Assembly (NCBI GenBank): GCA_022450705.1
Contig: JAKUPP010000004.1
Location: 1-49,135, forward strand
Direction: 5' to 3'
Source: Alphaproteobacteria bacterium
GTDB lineage: Bacteria; Pseudomonadota; Alphaproteobacteria; GCA-002720895
Length of the DNA: 49,135 bases
Shown: positions 7,269 to 14,233 of the stretch, piece after piece
Layout of the letters: every line of letters begins with the position of its first letter
Numbering within the stretch: the stretch's first letter is position 1
Notes under the pieces: generated by a model
Databases searched by the model: none
Told to the model about the DNA's origin: nothing
What the model saw: only the letters and a program-made list of their open reading frames with translations
Program-made: the position numbers and the translations under genes

Positions 7269-7887
7269 TTGACTTTACAAATCTTTTCAAATTATAAATA
7301 ACAAAAACAACTGAACCAATTGAAGCTATCAGAAAAAAGAAATTAATAAATCCAATCCAAGTAATTGGTCCAATTAAATATACGCCATCTTCTAATGCTA
7401 CTTTGTCTGTTTCTGGAAAACCATAAAAATCCTTACTAGTTCTAAATTTATGAATAATTCCTAAAAAAGTATTAAAAATAGATGCAATAATAGCTGAAAA
7501 TAATAAATAGTTCTGTAAATCGAAATCTACAATACTAAAAAACTTAATTTCAAAAGTTCCGGGCGGTATACCAGCTGAAATGCCGACAAACATCAATATA
7601 TATGTTGCGGTATCAACAAAACTATCATAATACCATCCAAATTTACTTTCTTTTTTTAACTCTCTTGCTAACTGCCCATCTACATGATCTAAAAATTTAG
7701 AAAAAATAAATAAAATAGACCCAATAACAGAAAAGACATATATACCAAAACTAAAAAATACAGCAGCTAATGCTGCTAACAAAAGACTAAATGTGGATAC
7801 TTGATTGGGAGTTATAGAAGTTTGTGCTATATATTTAACAACTTTTTCTGCAATCTTTTCATCTATCTTTTTTCTATATTTAAACAT
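7261..7887 (-). CDS. CDP-alcohol phosphatidyltransferase family protein (copy 2, intact motif)
   Basis: A 208-aa membrane enzyme of the same family as the copy at 4183-4800. Here the full signature is kept: D67, D70-G71, A74-R75, G84, D88 and the final catalytic D92 ([20 protein letters not shown], then YDSFVD). Hydrophobic segments span most of the rest. Its probable donor is the CMP-activated phosphonate made by the convergent PepM fusion, and the acceptor would be diacylglycerol, a ceramide-like lipid or another membrane alcohol. The two copies share the DHVDGQ core but otherwise differ greatly, so they are not a recent duplication. The mix of one intact and one atypical copy suggests a division of labour. 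Substrate assignment is inference. Confidence 0.88.
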   Translation of the reverse strand: MFKYRKKIDEKIAEKVVKYIAQTSITPNQVSTFSLLLAALAAVFFSFGIYVFSVIGSILFIFSKFLDHVDGQLARELKKESKFGWYYDSFVDTATYILMFVGISAGIPPGTFEIKFFSIVDFDLQNYLLFSAIIASIFNTFLGIIHKFRTSKDFYGFPETDKVALEDGVYLIGPITWIGFINFFFLIASIGSVVFVIYNLKRFVKSTN

Positions 7888-7925
7888 ATAAGAACTTCAA
7901 AAAAAAATTTTCATTTCTTGCAAAT

Positions 7926-7937
7926 TGATTATAATCA
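7926..7937. promoter_or_regulatory. perfect 12-bp palindrome TGATTATAATCA
   Basis: A perfect inverted repeat lies in the 99-bp gap between the divergent CDP-alcohol phosphatidyltransferase gene and the 50-aa ORF. It contains a TATAAT hexamer on the plus strand, so it may be a -10 element, possibly with TTGCAA a few bases upstream at too short a spacing. An operator is also possible. Confidence 0.3.
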
Positions 7938-7986
7938 TTTATATATTTTTTATATATTTTTTTATAAACATTATATTTAATTTAAT

Positions 7987-8139
7987 ATGACTGATAAATT
8001 CACATCAAGAAAAGCTAAAGATATTGCAACAGCAAGTTCTTATGCATTTTCAAAAAAAAAAATAGCTGGTAACTCAGCTACATCAAATATCTATACTTCG
8101 GGAAGATCAGCAAAAACTACTGCTACTAAAAATTCATAA
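7987..8139 (+). CDS. 50-aa unknown protein (too short for the ORF track)
   Basis: ATG at 7987 opens a 50-codon frame ending in TAA at 8139. The predicted peptide is basic and rich in Ser, Thr, Ala and Lys (starts MTDKFTSRKAKDIATASSYA, ends TATKNS), with no signal peptide and no membrane segment. No clear ribosome-binding site precedes it. It lies 12 nt before the alpha/beta hydrolase gene on the same strand and fills most of an otherwise empty gap, and its Ala-, Ser- and Lys-rich composition looks like a protein rather than random AT-rich DNA. I do not recognise a family. Confidence 0.5.
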   Translation: MTDKFTSRKAKDIATASSYAFSKKKIAGNSATSNIYTSGRSAKTTATKNS

Positions 8140-8151
8140 GAATTATTTAGT

Positions 8152-9021
8152 ATGAAATCTTTCCCGGAAAAGAAATCCTTAATTAAATTAAGGAATGGGA
8201 ATAATATTGGTCACTCTTTCTTCGGTAATAAAAGAAATTTTCCTATTTTTTATTTTCATGGATGGCCAGGCTCTAGATTTGAACTAAGAAATATACCATT
8301 AAAAAAAAAGAAATGCTTTATAATTGCGTTAGAAAGACCTGGTTATGGAATATCGGACCCAATTTCAAATTTTAAAATAACTGATTGGCCTAAAATTGTT
8401 TTAGAATCTGCAAATAAACTTAAAATTAAGAAATTTTCTATAATTGGTGTTTCTGGAGGCGCTCCTTTTGCTCTTGCTTGTGCAAATAAAATTAAAAGTA
8501 AAATACTTAAATCGGTTGCTATAGTTTGTCCATTAGCACCCCATAATGCTAAAGGTATGAGGAATGGTAGAGTTGGAATGTTATTAAACTATGGAAAAAA
8601 ACCTATTACATCATGGTTGTTAATTAATTTCTTAAGAATAAGATTGCTAAACAGTGATACTGAAAAAAGTTTTGCTAGATGGAAAAATAAAATACCTCTA
8701 CCTAAATCGGATTCAAAATTATTCACAATAGATAGAGGAATAAAGCTAATGGAAAATTTTAAAGAAGCTATTAAACATGGAACTACAGGTGTTCATAGAG
8801 ATGCAAACTTATATTCAAAAGATTGGGGTTTTAAATTAAAAAACATAGAAAGAAAAATTTTTGTTTGGCATGGAGAAAAAGATTTAACTGTGCCAATTAT
8901 TACAAATAAATATTACAAAAAAAAATTAAAAAATAAGGAAATATTTATAAAGCCAAATGAAGGTCATTTCTCTATTTGTTATAATTTTATGAATGATATT
9001 ATTCAACAAGTAAGTGAATAA
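8152..9021 (+). CDS. alpha/beta hydrolase
   Basis: A 289-aa alpha/beta-hydrolase-fold protein. The oxyanion segment FHGWPGSRFE (35-44) is followed by the nucleophile elbow GVSGGAPFA with S101. The acid D244 is in WHGEKDLTVP and the base H272 is in NEGHFS, completing the Ser-Asp-His triad. The lid region (about 140-215) is moderately long. No signal peptide is visible, so it is cytoplasmic. The substrate cannot be read from the sequence; esterase, lactonase or C-C hydrolase activities are all possible. Its stop codon lies inside the start of the peptide transporter gene (8-nt overlap), which indicates one transcript. Confidence 0.88.
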   Translation: MKSFPEKKSLIKLRNGNNIGHSFFGNKRNFPIFYFHGWPGSRFELRNIPLKKKKCFIIALERPGYGISDPISNFKITDWPKIVLESANKLKIKKFSIIGVSGGAPFALACANKIKSKILKSVAIVCPLAPHNAKGMRNGRVGMLLNYGKKPITSWLLINFLRIRLLNSDTEKSFARWKNKIPLPKSDSKLFTIDRGIKLMENFKEAIKHGTTGVHRDANLYSKDWGFKLKNIERKIFVWHGEKDLTVPIITNKYYKKKLKNKEIFIKPNEGHFSICYNFMNDIIQQVSE

Positions 9022-10342
9022 GTATTTAGATACTCCGTTAAAAACAAAAAAAATACCTAAAGGTATACCTTATATTATTGCAAACGAAGCTGCTGAGCGT
9101 TTTAGTTTTTATGGAATGAAAGGAATATTGGTAATCTACATGACCCAATATCTTTTTCTGACAACCGGAGAGTCAAATATTTCTGAGCAAAGTGCTAAAG
9201 CATATTTTCATTTATTTACATCAGCAGTTTACTTTTTTCCAATATTTGGTGCTTTAATCTCAGATATTTTTTTTGGAAAATACAAAACAATAATTGCTTT
9301 ATCGTTAATTTATTGTTTAGGTCATTTAGTTCTCTCCATCGATCCTTCTATATTAGGCTTATCTCTTGGTTTAATATTTATTTCAATGGGATCCGGAGGA
9401 ATTAAGCCATGCGTATCTGCACATTTAGGTGATCAATTTAGTAAAACTAATAGTAATTTAATTGGTAAAGCTTATAGCTGGTTTTATATCGCAATTAATT
9501 TAGGAGCATTTACATCAACATTAATAACTCCTTATTTGTTAAAATATTATTCTCCAAGCATCGCTTTTGGGGTTCCAGGAATCTTTATGGTTTTAGCTAC
9601 ATTATTTTTCTGGGCAGGAAGATATAGATTTATACATATTAAACCTCAAGGAAAAGGGACTTTTTTAGAACTAAAGAAGAGTAAAAACATAAAAATTATA
9701 TTAAAACTTTTTTCTATCTTTATATTTGTATCTTTTTTTTGGTGTTTATTTGATCAAACTGGCTCTTCTTGGATACTTCAAGCAGAGAAGATGGACCGTG
9801 AAATTTTTGGATTTGAAATTCTTAGTGGTCAAATTTTATCAGCTAATCCAATAATGATATTAATTTTTACACCTTTATTCTTTAAGTATTTATATCCTAA
9901 ATTAAACAGTTATATAAATCTTAATTCCGTCAACAAAATTATAATAGGTTTTTTTTTAACATTTCTATCCTTTGCTTTAATCACAATTATTCAATATTGG
10001 ATTGATTTAGGGAAAGAAGTAAATGTTAGTTGGCAATTATTAGCTTATGCAATATTAACAAGTGGTGAAATTTTTGTATCTATAACATGTTTAGAAATAT
10101 CTTATACTCAAGCACCTAAAAAATTAAAATCCATTACAGTTTCAATTTTTCTACTAAGTATTGCTATTGGCAATATTTATACCAGTTTAATAAATTTTTA
10201 TAATGAAAGAGAAGATGGGAGTGTTATTTTAACTGGGTACAATTATTTCTTACTTTTTACCCTAATGATGCTCGTTGTTACATTTTTATTTATTCCATTT
10301 GCTAAAAAATTTGCAAATGAAAAAGTTTTATTACAAGGATAA
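9014..10342 (+). CDS. POT/PTR-family proton-dependent oligopeptide transporter
   Basis: A 442-aa major-facilitator protein with about 12 membrane segments. POT hallmarks are the ExxER-type motif in NEAAERFSFYGM near the start (transmembrane helix 1) and the PTR2 signature around GGIKPCVSAHLGDQF followed by SWFYIAINLGAF. These proteins import di- and tripeptides with protons. The GTG start overlaps the hydrolase stop by 8 nt, so translational coupling is likely. The gene converges on the lipoprotein gene with 12 nt between stops. Length is slightly under the bacterial DtpA size (about 490-500), which has two extra helices. A coupled hydrolase suggests scavenging of small peptides or esters, but this is only a suggestion. 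Confidence 0.9.
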   Translation: MNKYLDTPLKTKKIPKGIPYIIANEAAERFSFYGMKGILVIYMTQYLFLTTGESNISEQSAKAYFHLFTSAVYFFPIFGALISDIFFGKYKTIIALSLIYCLGHLVLSIDPSILGLSLGLIFISMGSGGIKPCVSAHLGDQFSKTNSNLIGKAYSWFYIAINLGAFTSTLITPYLLKYYSPSIAFGVPGIFMVLATLFFWAGRYRFIHIKPQGKGTFLELKKSKNIKIILKLFSIFIFVSFFWCLFDQTGSSWILQAEKMDREIFGFEILSGQILSANPIMILIFTPLFFKYLYPKLNSYINLNSVNKIIIGFFLTFLSFALITIIQYWIDLGKEVNVSWQLLAYAILTSGEIFVSITCLEISYTQAPKKLKSITVSIFLLSIAIGNIYTSLINFYNEREDGSVILTGYNYFLLFTLMMLVVTFLFIPFAKKFANEKVLLQG

Positions 10343-10354
10343 AAAGTAGAAGTG

Positions 10355-10771
10355 TTATTTAAACAATCTAAGGCTTGAGCTTTTTAATTTTTTTTTAAGA
10401 TCTTTTTCTAAGGCTTTGTTAAATTCGTATATTTCAGAAGGAAATTTCATTTCAATAACATTATTTTTGCTTACTACCTTACCTTTTTTAAAAATGCTAT
10501 ATTTTTGAGATCTTGGATCAATTTGTATACATATAGGTTTCTTTGTTATAACTCTTCCTATTTTACAATCTTTTCCTATTGCAGCAGATAAAAGATGGTC
10601 GTTAATTGTTTTTCCTGTTGTTTGATATGTTGCTACATCTGCAACTCCTTTAGTTATACCTAAATATTTTAATGCTGTTTCAGTTCCTGATGGAGCTAAA
10701 GAACTACAACCAGACAAAGCAACAAACGAAGCAATAATAGTTATTTTATTTTTAAAATTAATTTTTTTCAT
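10355..10771 (-). CDS. small predicted lipoprotein of unknown function
   Basis: A signal peptide (MKKINFKNKITIIASFVALSGC) ends in an LSGC lipobox, so the mature protein should be acylated on cysteine and membrane anchored. I place the start at the internal Met preceding KKINF because it gives a normal signal peptide; the ORF track adds four residues (MLIS) to position 10783, and neither start has a clear ribosome-binding site. The mature part is about 117 aa with two further cysteines (DCKIGR and PICIQ) about 15 residues apart that could form a disulfide. I recognise no named domain. It is divergent from nrdR. Confidence 0.8.
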   Translation of the reverse strand: MKKINFKNKITIIASFVALSGCSSLAPSGTETALKYLGITKGVADVATYQTTGKTINDHLLSAAIGKDCKIGRVITKKPICIQIDPRSQKYSIFKKGKVVSKNNVIEMKFPSEIYEFNKALEKDLKKKLKSSSLRLFK

Positions 10772-10803
10772 ACTTATCAACATCTTATCAACAATTTTTT
10801 AAC

Positions 10804-10833
10804 TTGACAAATTAATTACTTGCATTGTATACA
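10804..10833 (+). promoter_or_regulatory. probable nrdR promoter with NrdR-box-like DNA downstream
   Basis: TTGACA (10804-10809) and TATACA (10828-10833) are separated by 18 bp. A second possibility is TTGCAT (10820) with TATACT (10844). The following ACTATATATTGTAC (10847-10860) resembles the AT-rich palindromic NrdR-box pattern (ACACTATATATAGTGT type), so autoregulation is possible. This is a pattern match only. Confidence 0.45.
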
Positions 10834-10885
10834 TTATTTCATATATACTATATATTGTACTGTTAGATAGGATTGCAAGAAAAAA

Positions 10886-11389
10886 ATGTTAAAAAAAAAT
10901 AAGGAATTATGCCCAATTTGTAACGAATCAATTCAAAAAAAAGGGATTAAAAATTTTAACCTTAATGAGACCACTGTAACAGATTCGCGTGTTACAAAAA
11001 ATGGTTCAATGATACGTAGACGTAGAGTTTGTGTATGTGGAAGTGGTTATAGATTTACAACTTATGAGAGAATTTATAGACCTGAATTAACAGTTATTAA
11101 AAGAAATGGCCAGATTATCCCTTTCAATAAAGAAAGAATTTTTCAATCAGTAAGAATTGCCTTAAATGGTTGTGTAGATCAAGAAAAGAAAACTGAGCAA
11201 ATATCTAATGAAGTAAATGAAAAAATTCAAGATTTCGGTAAAGATAGCGTGCCAACCAAAACCATAGGAGAATACATACTAAAAGCACTTAAAGAAAAAG
11301 ATAAAATGGGATATGTAAGATTTTATGGTGTTTTCAAAAAAGTAACTGATCCTAAAGAATATAAAAGAATTGTCGATACGCTTCACTAA
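10886..11389 (+). CDS. nrdR: transcriptional repressor NrdR
   Basis: A 167-aa repressor of ribonucleotide reductase genes, with an N-terminal zinc ribbon (CPIC at 9-12; VTDSR; IRRRRVC; RFTTYE) and a C-terminal ATP-cone (VIKRNGQIIPFNKERI onward) that senses ATP/dATP. Two details differ from typical NrdR (about 150 aa). The segment between CPIC and VTDSR is about ten residues longer. The second zinc-ligand pair reads C-x-C-G-S-G before YRFTT instead of the usual C-x2-C-x2-RFTT. Zinc binding may therefore use altered geometry. The gene converges on oxyR with only 2 nt between stops. It is away from the usual glyA/ribD neighbourhood. Confidence 0.92.
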   Translation: MLKKNKELCPICNESIQKKGIKNFNLNETTVTDSRVTKNGSMIRRRRVCVCGSGYRFTTYERIYRPELTVIKRNGQIIPFNKERIFQSVRIALNGCVDQEKKTEQISNEVNEKIQDFGKDSVPTKTIGEYILKALKEKDKMGYVRFYGVFKKVTDPKEYKRIVDTLH

Positions 11390-11391
11390 AA

Positions 11392-12291
11392 TTAAATATT
11401 TTTTTTTAAGAATTCAGCAAATTTAAGAAAATCTTTTGATCTTGGAGTGGAAATTCTCCAACATACAGCGATCTCTCTGTAGTTTTGATTATTTTCATAA
11501 TTTAAAATTTTAATTTTATTAGTTTTAAGTAATTCAGAGTTTATTACTAAGTCTGGTAATAAGGTTATTCCACTATTATTTGCAACCATTTGAACCAAAG
11601 TTAGTAAGCTTGTTGCTTTAAAAGCATCTATTTTTTGTTTTGCTTCCTTACTGCATGCTTGGAGCGCATGGTCTCTTAAACAATGTCCTTCATCTAACAA
11701 AAGCATATTACTATTACTGATATCTTTATTATTCAATGATTTCTTTTTGGTTTCTGCTAAAGGACTATCAGTAGGAAGTGCTACATGAAAAAAATCTTTT
11801 TTTATCAACTCAATATGTAAGTTCTCTACTTTATAAGGCCTTGCAATTAATGCTAAATCTAAACTTCCAGAATAAAGCATGTTTAAAATATTTGCGGTTT
11901 GATCTTCAACAAGTTTAAGAGATATTGATGTATATTCTTTTCGGATTTTTGGCATTAATCTTGGCAATATATATGGGGCAATAGTTGGTATAACCCCTAA
12001 TCTTGTTTCCCCAAACATATGTTCTTGGGCTGATTTAGCTAAGTCCAAAACATCATTCATCTCAATATTTATATATTTAGCCTTGTCTGCAATTTTTTCT
12101 CCTAAAGGAGTTAAAAAAACTTTTCTTTTTGTTCTTTCAACTAATTTAACATTTAATAATTTTTCTAATTCTTGTATACCGGAACTAAGAGTGGATTGGC
12201 TTACAAAGCATTCTTTAGCTGCTTTACCAAAATGTAAACATTTTGAAACTGATACTAAATATTTTAATTGCCTAAAAGTTGGATGAAACAT
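11392..12291 (-). CDS. oxyR: hydrogen peroxide-sensing LysR-type regulator OxyR
   Basis: A 299-aa LysR-family regulator with an N-terminal winged helix-turn-helix (FRQLKYLVSVSKCLHFGKAA through SQSTLSSGIQELE, about 6-43) and a C-terminal sensor domain. The redox pair of OxyR is present: C204 in GHCLRDHAL and C213, with the same nine-residue spacing as E. coli C199/C208. This distinguishes it from other LysR proteins. It should activate peroxide defence on disulfide formation. It is divergent from the PqqA-like peptide gene, and the 114-bp gap contains a 19-bp inverted repeat with LysR-type architecture, suggesting autoregulation. Confidence 0.93.
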   Translation of the reverse strand: MFHPTFRQLKYLVSVSKCLHFGKAAKECFVSQSTLSSGIQELEKLLNVKLVERTKRKVFLTPLGEKIADKAKYINIEMNDVLDLAKSAQEHMFGETRLGVIPTIAPYILPRLMPKIRKEYTSISLKLVEDQTANILNMLYSGSLDLALIARPYKVENLHIELIKKDFFHVALPTDSPLAETKKKSLNNKDISNSNMLLLDEGHCLRDHALQACSKEAKQKIDAFKATSLLTLVQMVANNSGITLLPDLVINSELLKTNKIKILNYENNQNYREIAVCWRISTPRSKDFLKFAEFLKKNI

Positions 12292-12310
12292 AAAATTTAA
12301 CTATTTTTAC

Positions 12311-12329
12311 TAATCGATATAGTCGATTA
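12311..12329. promoter_or_regulatory. inverted repeat with LysR-type binding-site architecture
   Basis: TAATCGA-TATAG-TCGATTA is a perfect 7-bp inverted repeat with a 5-nt spacer. It contains the T-N11-A / ATC-N9-GAT form typical of LysR-family sites and lies 20 nt upstream of the oxyR start codon, in the oxyR-pqqA divergent region. Binding by OxyR itself is the simplest guess. Confidence 0.5.
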
Positions 12330-12349
12330 TTTTATACAAAAAAAATTAT

Positions 12350-12378
12350 TTGATCAATCAAAAAAAAGAGGCTAAATT
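12350..12378 (+). promoter_or_regulatory. candidate promoter of the PqqA-like gene
   Basis: TTGATC (12350-12355) and TAAATT (12373-12378) are separated by 17 bp and lie 28 nt before the start codon. Both hexamers are imperfect, so this is tentative. Confidence 0.35.
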
Positions 12379-12405
12379 AGTATCAACCTTTAAGGGAGGT
12401 CAATC

Positions 12406-12483
12406 ATGACTTGGTATACACCTAAAGTTGCAGAAATAGCTGTTGGCCTTGAAATTAATAGCTATGCATGCGCTGAAGTTTAA
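12406..12483 (+). CDS. pqqA: pyrroloquinoline quinone precursor peptide PqqA
   Basis: A 25-aa peptide beginning MTWYTPKVAEI and containing the E-x3-Y motif (EINSY) whose Glu and Tyr are cross-linked to make PQQ. The tryptophan at position 3, the proline at 6 and the Gly two residues before the key Glu fit the alphaproteobacterial PqqA pattern. The start is fixed by a strong ribosome-binding site, GGGAGG, six bases upstream, unusual for this genome. A strong intrinsic terminator follows, so it forms a monocistronic unit. None of pqqB, C, D or E is in this window, so the maturation enzymes must be encoded elsewhere or be absent. It was missed by the ORF track because of its length. Confidence 0.88.
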   Translation: MTWYTPKVAEIAVGLEINSYACAEV

Positions 12484-12500
12484 TTATTAAACTTCTTTAT

Positions 12501-12540
12501 AAAAACGGCTCTTAGTATTATTATTAAGAGCCGTTTTTTT
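12501..12540 (+). terminator. strong intrinsic terminator after pqqA
   Basis: ACGGCTCTTA and TAAGAGCCGT form a perfect 10-bp stem (longer if the flanking A/T pairs are counted) with a 10-nt loop, followed by a run of T. It is the clearest rho-independent terminator in the window. It separates pqqA from the glycosylase gene. Confidence 0.93.
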
Positions 12541-12559
12541 ATTTATAATCAAAAAAAAA

Positions 12560-13246
12560 TTGTCATTAAATAACTGGAAAAATCTTAATCAAGAAATAAT
12601 AGGCTGCCGAAAATGTAAAAGACTTGTGAATTTTAGAGAAAAAATAGCTCGTAATAAAACAAAAAGATTTAAAAAATGGAATTATTGGGGCAAGCCTGTT
12701 ATTGGATATGGCAATAAAAACGGAAAATTAATAATTTTAGGTTTAGCTCCTGCTGCTCATGGTGGGAATAGAACTGGAAGAGTTTTTACTGGTGATAAAT
12801 CTGCTGATTTTTTAGTTAGTTGTTTACATAAAGTCAAATTTGTAAATCAAACTACTTCAGAAAGAAAAAATGATGGTTTAAAAATGTATAATTCGTATAT
12901 GACTCCGGTTTTAAAATGTGTTCCTCCTGAAGATAAACCAACAACAAAAGAGCTGACTAATTGTTTTCATTTTTTTAAAGAAGAAACAAAATTATTAAAA
13001 AAAAGTAAAATCTTTTTAGCCTTAGGAAAAATAGCTTTTGATGCATGTGTAAAATTTTTCAAAGATAGTAATTATATTGATTATAATTATAAATTTAAAT
13101 TTTCTCACGGAGTTACCTATAAAATTAATAATAAATTTACACTTGTAGGTTCGTATCATCCAAGTCCTAGAAATGTAAATACGGGAAGGTTAAATTCAAA
13201 AAAAATGATATATTTATTAAACAAAATAAAAAAAAAAATCAAATGA
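12560..13246 (+). CDS. uracil-DNA glycosylase, family 5 (UdgB)-like
   Basis: A 228-aa member of the uracil-DNA glycosylase superfamily. The catalytic-motif region reads GLAPAAHGGNRTGRVFTGD (about 68-86), which lacks the polar aspartate of families 1 and 4 and matches UdgB, and the DNA-binding loop reads HPSPRNVNTG. Four cysteines, CRKC near residue 16-19 and two more in the middle third, fit the iron-sulfur cluster of this family. It removes uracil and some other deaminated bases. No in-frame ATG is available near the N terminus, so the TTG at 12560 is the likely start. The stop overlaps the msrA start (ATGA), indicating co-transcription. Confidence 0.88.
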   Translation: MSLNNWKNLNQEIIGCRKCKRLVNFREKIARNKTKRFKKWNYWGKPVIGYGNKNGKLIILGLAPAAHGGNRTGRVFTGDKSADFLVSCLHKVKFVNQTTSERKNDGLKMYNSYMTPVLKCVPPEDKPTTKELTNCFHFFKEETKLLKKSKIFLALGKIAFDACVKFFKDSNYIDYNYKFKFSHGVTYKINNKFTLVGSYHPSPRNVNTGRLNSKKMIYLLNKIKKKIK

Positions 13247-13701
13247 AATTAGAAAAAGCAATTTTAGGGGCAGGTTGTTTTTGGCATGTAGAAGAATTTT
13301 TCTCAAATATTAAAGGTGTTCATGCAACTAGGGTTGGGTATGCATGTGGTATTACTAAAGATCCTACATACAAGTTAGTTTGTACAGGTGATACTGGTCA
13401 TGTTGAAGTTGTAGAAATTACCTTTAATCCGGAAATCGTAAAATACGATCAATTACTTAAACAGTTCTGGCAAATACATGATCCTACGTCAGTTGATAAA
13501 CAAGGGCCAGATGTTGGTTCGCAATATAAGTCTGCTTTATGTGTTTTAAATGATATTCAAAATGAAGTTGCAAAAAAGAGTAAAAAAGAAATTCAAAATA
13601 AGTTTGATAATAAAGTAGTTACACTAATTTGTAGATGTAAAATATTTTATCCAGCAGAAGAATATCATCAAAAATACTTAAAAAAAAATCCTGGTTACTG
13701 A
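13243..13701 (+). CDS. msrA: peptide methionine-S-sulfoxide reductase MsrA
   Basis: Repairs oxidised methionine. The catalytic motif GAGCFW places the reactive cysteine at C12, with VCTGDTGHVEVV and PAEEYHQKYL as further family blocks. At 152 aa it is a compact MsrA. The C terminus stops at KKNPGY, whereas many homologues continue with a resolving cysteine just after this motif; here the resolving partner would have to be one of the internal cysteines (about 35, 46, 105, 126 or 128). The start overlaps the glycosylase stop by 4 nt. Being close to oxyR fits an oxidative-stress role but does not prove co-regulation. Confidence 0.95.
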   Translation: MKLEKAILGAGCFWHVEEFFSNIKGVHATRVGYACGITKDPTYKLVCTGDTGHVEVVEITFNPEIVKYDQLLKQFWQIHDPTSVDKQGPDVGSQYKSALCVLNDIQNEVAKKSKKEIQNKFDNKVVTLICRCKIFYPAEEYHQKYLKKNPGY

Positions 13702-13768
13702 AAAACTTGCATTATTCCTCAACCTATAGATTAAAAAAAAATCGAATTTTTCTTAAATTATCCAATAA

Positions 13769-14167
<399 letters not shown>

Positions 14168-14233
14168 AATATTATTTTTTAATTTCTTTTTAATGTTAAG
14201 AATTCGCGATACTTTTTTTTGGAGGTTTATATC

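Noticed and set aside
1-7887. The cluster as an AEP degradation locus.
   Set aside because: PEP mutase and phosphonopyruvate decarboxylase form C-P compounds; no phosphonatase, PhnZ, C-P lyase or phosphonate importer is present.
14219-14233. TTG start for glnA at 14219.
   Set aside because: The TTG lies inside the GGAGG ribosome-binding region of the ATG at 14234, which gives the normal GlnA N terminus.
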